A stretch of 13,974 nt of DNA, taken from NCBI GenBank assembly GCA_001783465.1, contig MFMI01000025.1:15680-29653 (forward strand). Reading direction: 5' to 3'. The notes beneath the pieces were generated by a model. It ran no database searches. It saw only the letters and a program-made list of their open reading frames with translations, and was not told the DNA's origin. Shown here piece by piece: positions 11,985 to 13,974 of the stretch. This DNA is from Candidatus Kaiserbacteria bacterium RIFCSPLOWO2_02_FULL_54_13. GTDB lineage: Bacteria; Patescibacteriota; Minisyncoccia; Phycocordibacterales; Phycocordibacteraceae. The stretch's first letter is position 1; each line of letters begins with the position of its first letter. Both the position numbers and the translations under genes were made by a program.

Positions 11985-13484
11985 ATGGCGCGGACAGCAC
12001 GACCGCCCGTCATCGCGGTGATGGGCCACATAGACCATGGGAAGTCCTCGCTTCTGGATTACATCCGGGAGGAAAATATTGTCGCGGGCGAAGCGGGCGG
12101 TATCACCCAGCATGTCGCCGCCTACATCGCCGAACATAACGGCCGATTCGTCACTTTCCTTGATACTCCGGGGCACGAGGCGTTCAAGGCGCTCCGCACT
12201 CGCGGCGCGGCCGCCGCTGATATCAGTATCCTCGTCGTCGCGGCAGACGAGGGAGTAATGCCGCAGACGCTTGACGCACTCGCCGCCATCAAGGAGGCGA
12301 ACATCCCTTACATCATCGCTATCACCAAGATTGATAAAAATAACGCCGATATTGCGCATACAAAAAACTCTCTCGTTGAACACGGCATTTATATAGAAGG
12401 TATGGGCGGCGACGTCGCATACGCGCCGATATCATCCAAAACCGGCGAGGGCATCCCAGGACTTCTTGACCTCGTCCTTCTGGCGGCGGACCTCCTGGAG
12501 CTCACGGCCGACCCCGAGGCGAGCGCAACCGGCTTCGTACTTGAGTCAACCCAGGACCCCAAGCGGGGCTCCTCGGCGACGCTTATTATTAAGAACGGCA
12601 CGCTCACGCTCGGACGCCTGCCTGCCGGTAGGCAGGGCTTCGTGGTCGCGGGCGACGCCTATGCCCCGATACGATTCATTGAGGACTTCCGCGGCGCGCG
12701 GGTGGAGCATGCGGGACCGTCAGAACCGGTGCGCATCTCTGGGTTTAGTAAACTGCCGACCGCCGGAGCCCTTTTCAACGTCGTGAAAAGTAAGAAAGAG
12801 GCTCTTGACGCAACGCGAAGCGTCGTGTTGGGCGACCGTTCTGCTTCGCAGAATGGTTTAGTCGAGACGCCTGTGGAGGGCGTCGGGGAACTCCCGCTGG
12901 TTGTGAAGGCTGATGTCGCTGGCTCGGTAGACGCCATCGTCCATGAGCTCGCTAAGACTACGCACGAACGCGCCGTCGTTCGTCTTATTTCTTCAGGCGT
13001 CGGCAGTGTCTCGGAAGCCGACGTGAAGACCGCCTACGCCGCCGGCGGTGTCATTATATCGTTTAACGTCGGGATGGACGCTATCGCGAGCGAGCTCGCG
13101 GAACGCGACAAGGTGGCCGTATTCCCCTTCTCTATTATTTATGAGCTGACGGCGAAAGTGGCGGAACTCCTTGCGGAGCGAGCGCCGAGTGTGACGGCGG
13201 AGAAGGAACTCGGGCGGGCGCTCGTGCTCAAAACCTTCTCTGCAGGCGCGAAGAAGCAGGTGCTCGGCGCGCGTTATGTATCGGGCATCCTCTCGGTCGG
13301 CGACCGCGTGAAGCTCGTGCGGAAGGGTGTTGAAGTCGCGCGGGGCAGTATCAAGAATCTCCAGCAGGCGCGCGCCGATGTGAAAGAAATAAAAGTTGAG
13401 GGCGACTTCGGCGCTGAAATAGAGGCGCGAGAGAACGCGGCTTACGGCGATGAGATAATTGCGTTTACTATTTCTGAATCATGA
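11985..13484 (+). CDS. infB: Translation initiation factor IF-2, short form
   Basis: GTPase that brings initiator fMet-tRNA to the 30S subunit and promotes subunit joining. The 499 residues contain only the conserved core: G1 'GHIDHGKS' at 14-21, G2 'GGITQH' at 38-43, G3 'DTPGHE' at 60-65, G4 'TKID' at 114-117 (normally NKID), G5 'SSKTGEG' at 150-156; domain II about 180-270; domain III 'ELPLVVKADVAGSVDAI' at 302-318; and the C-terminal fMet-tRNA-binding domain about 405-495. The long N-terminal region of typical IF-2 (700-900 aa) is absent. Residues 211-218 'RLPAGRQG' look like an insertion in the domain II loop, encoded by a palindromic element; relatives read 'GD-VVAG' here. The gene overlaps rbfA by 4 bp (ATGA). 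No Shine-Dalgarno sequence precedes ATG 11985. Confidence 0.96.
   Translation: MARTARPPVIAVMGHIDHGKSSLLDYIREENIVAGEAGGITQHVAAYIAEHNGRFVTFLDTPGHEAFKALRTRGAAAADISILVVAADEGVMPQTLDALAAIKEANIPYIIAITKIDKNNADIAHTKNSLVEHGIYIEGMGGDVAYAPISSKTGEGIPGLLDLVLLAADLLELTADPEASATGFVLESTQDPKRGSSATLIIKNGTLTLGRLPAGRQGFVVAGDAYAPIRFIEDFRGARVEHAGPSEPVRISGFSKLPTAGALFNVVKSKKEALDATRSVVLGDRSASQNGLVETPVEGVGELPLVVKADVAGSVDAIVHELAKTTHERAVVRLISSGVGSVSEADVKTAYAAGGVIISFNVGMDAIASELAERDKVAVFPFSIIYELTAKVAELLAERAPSVTAEKELGRALVLKTFSAGAKKQVLGARYVSGILSVGDRVKLVRKGVEVARGSIKNLQQARADVKEIKVEGDFGAEIEARENAAYGDEIIAFTISES
12616..12638. repeat. Palindromic GC-rich element inserted in infB
   Basis: The core is CCTGCCTGCCGGTAGGCAGG, with CCTGCC (12621-12626), GGTA and GGCAGG (12631-12636) forming the hairpin. 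It keeps the reading frame and encodes 'RLPAGRQG'. A related element lies in the desulfurase gene at 10219-10242. Confidence 0.75.
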
Positions 13485-13795
13485 ACACAGAGAATCGTGC
13501 GGCTGAAATAATAGCCCGCGAAGCCGCCTTATTTATTCAGAGAGAGGCCGGCACAGAATCGCTCATCACCGTCATTCGGGCAGAGAGCGTCGCGCACGGC
13601 GAGCGCGTGAACGTTTTCGTGAGTGTCTTCCCCGTAGAAAAAGCTCGCACGGCGCTCGCCTTCTTAGAACGCCAGCGCGCGGCATTCTCTAAACACTTGA
13701 AAGCGCATACGCACCTACGCCTCCCGCGCATAGATTTCATGCTTGATAACGGCGAACTCAATGGAGGCCCGGGAGGGATTCGCACCCTCGCATAA
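13481..13795 (+). CDS. rbfA: Ribosome-binding factor A, C-terminally short
   Basis: RbfA binds the 30S subunit and helps mature the 5' end of 16S rRNA. The 104 residues follow the family pattern: 'RAAEIIAREAALFIQRE', 'SLITVIRAESVAHGERVNVFVSVFP', a helix 'ARTALAFLERQRAAFSKHL', then 'THLRLPRIDFMLDNG'. This corresponds to the KH-type fold, without the 'ERG--I--LL' helix that ends longer RbfA. Position directly after infB with an ATGA overlap (start 13481, infB stop 13482-13484) supports the call and suggests translational coupling. The last 11 codons and the stop lie inside the antisense tRNA-Cys gene, so the final residues 'GGPGGIRTLA' are dictated by tRNA sequence rather than by RbfA conservation. 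Confidence 0.85.
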   Translation: MNTENRAAEIIAREAALFIQREAGTESLITVIRAESVAHGERVNVFVSVFPVEKARTALAFLERQRAAFSKHLKAHTHLRLPRIDFMLDNGELNGGPGGIRTLA

Positions 13796-13836
13796 CGGTT
13801 TTGCAGACCGTCGCGTTGCTTCTTCGCCACCGGGCC
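13762..13836 (-). tRNA. tRNA-Cys (anticodon GCA), CCA encoded
   Basis: The acceptor stem GGCCCGG pairs with CCGGGCC, with discriminator T as in cysteine tRNAs. The anticodon stem-loop is ACGGT-CTGCAAA-ACCGT with GCA at 13802-13804, and the T arm is GAGGG-TGCGAAT-CCCTC. CCA follows the discriminator at 13762-13764, unlike the Leu and Trp tRNAs here. The 3' part overlaps the end of rbfA on the other strand. Confidence 0.95.
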
Positions 13837-13855
13837 ATTCGTAAACAATAACAGA

Positions 13856-13870
13856 GATGATAGTATCATC
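13856..13870. promoter_or_regulatory. Palindrome in the divergent tRNA promoter region
   Basis: GATGATA-G-TATCATC is a perfect inverted repeat in the 41-bp gap between tRNA-Cys (minus) and tRNA-Leu (plus). It offers -10-like hexamers on both strands (TATCAT and TACTAT), so it may be the core of a bidirectional promoter. No clear -35 elements are visible. Confidence 0.35.
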
Positions 13871-13877
13871 AAAAGAT

Positions 13878-13967
13878 GCCGGGGTGGCGAAATTGGTTAG
13901 ACGCACAGGGCTTAAAACCCTGCGAGGGCTTAAAATCCTCATGTGGGTTCGATTCCCACCCCCGGCA
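13878..13967 (+). tRNA. tRNA-Leu (anticodon TAA)
   Basis: The acceptor stem GCCGGGG pairs with CCCCGGC, with discriminator A. The D arm has 'GGCGAAATTGGTTAGACGC', the anticodon stem-loop is CAGGG-CTTAAAA-CCCTG with TAA at 13913-13915, followed by a long variable arm and the T arm GTGGG-TTCGATT-CCCAC. It is a second leucine tRNA after the CAA one at 2844-2925. CCA is not encoded. Confidence 0.95.
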
Positions 13968-13974
13968 CTCGTGA

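Noticed and set aside
1..13974. A parS site for the ParB protein
   Set aside because: No sequence close to the usual TGTTTCACGTGAAACA was seen by eye on either strand.

Overview
The window looks like a piece of chromosome from a Candidate Phyla Radiation bacterium (Patescibacteria, most like Parcubacteria/Kaiserbacteria). This is inferred from gene content and style, not from a database match. The signs are a 51-residue cysteine-free ribosomal protein L33, a short IF-2 without its N-terminal region, a two-TM pilin-like secretion protein, a PaaX-like regulator with a Cas2-like C-terminal domain, a membrane-anchored HtrA-like pseudoprotease, an almost complete lack of Shine-Dalgarno sequences, and -10 boxes placed 6-8 nt before start codons. 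Most genes are moderately GC-rich. The exceptions are 5.6-6.06 kb and 11.1-11.98 kb, which are visibly richer in A+T.

Layout, left half. The 3' end of topA (2-223) is followed on the same strand by a bifunctional-type Rel/SpoT homolog (249-1838). It converges with 2 bp to spare on a ParB-family gene (2815-1841, minus). Next come tRNA-Leu(CAA) (minus) and a 2-Cys peroxiredoxin (minus), divergent from miaA (plus). miaA overlaps tail-to-tail with a pilin-like membrane protein carrying a possible M15-peptidase-like C-terminal domain (5508-4546, minus). A small unknown gene that seems frameshifted at an A7 run (5600-6057, plus) is followed by tRNA-Trp and a strong hairpin terminator.

Layout, right half. 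A minus-strand block reads cysteine desulfurase (11075-9930), then an HtrA-like pseudoprotease (9835-9092), clpB (9074-6354) and rpmG (6326-6171). Beyond 11.09 kb lie a consensus sigma70 promoter and a terminator bracketing a candidate structured small RNA of about 118 nt, then the PaaX/Cas2-like regulator (11296-11883), then infB-rbfA (11985-13795). rbfA runs into an antisense tRNA-Cys, and the window ends with tRNA-Leu(UAA).

Functional themes are translation and its quality control (IF-2, RbfA, MiaA, L33, four tRNAs), stress response (Rel, ClpB, peroxiredoxin) and chromosome maintenance (TopA, ParB). The most striking unexplained structure is a pair of almost identical 38-bp palindromic sites, each with a -10 box at the same offset. 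One covers the promoter of the PaaX/Cas2-like gene and the other lies just upstream of infB, which suggests an autoregulated repressor that also controls IF-2, or a cassette that duplicated the infB promoter when it inserted. A second theme is a short palindrome (core CCTGCCTGCCGGTAGGCAGG) inserted in frame in infB and the desulfurase gene, with a possible decayed copy at the 5' end of miaA. No CRISPR array, transposase or rRNA is present.
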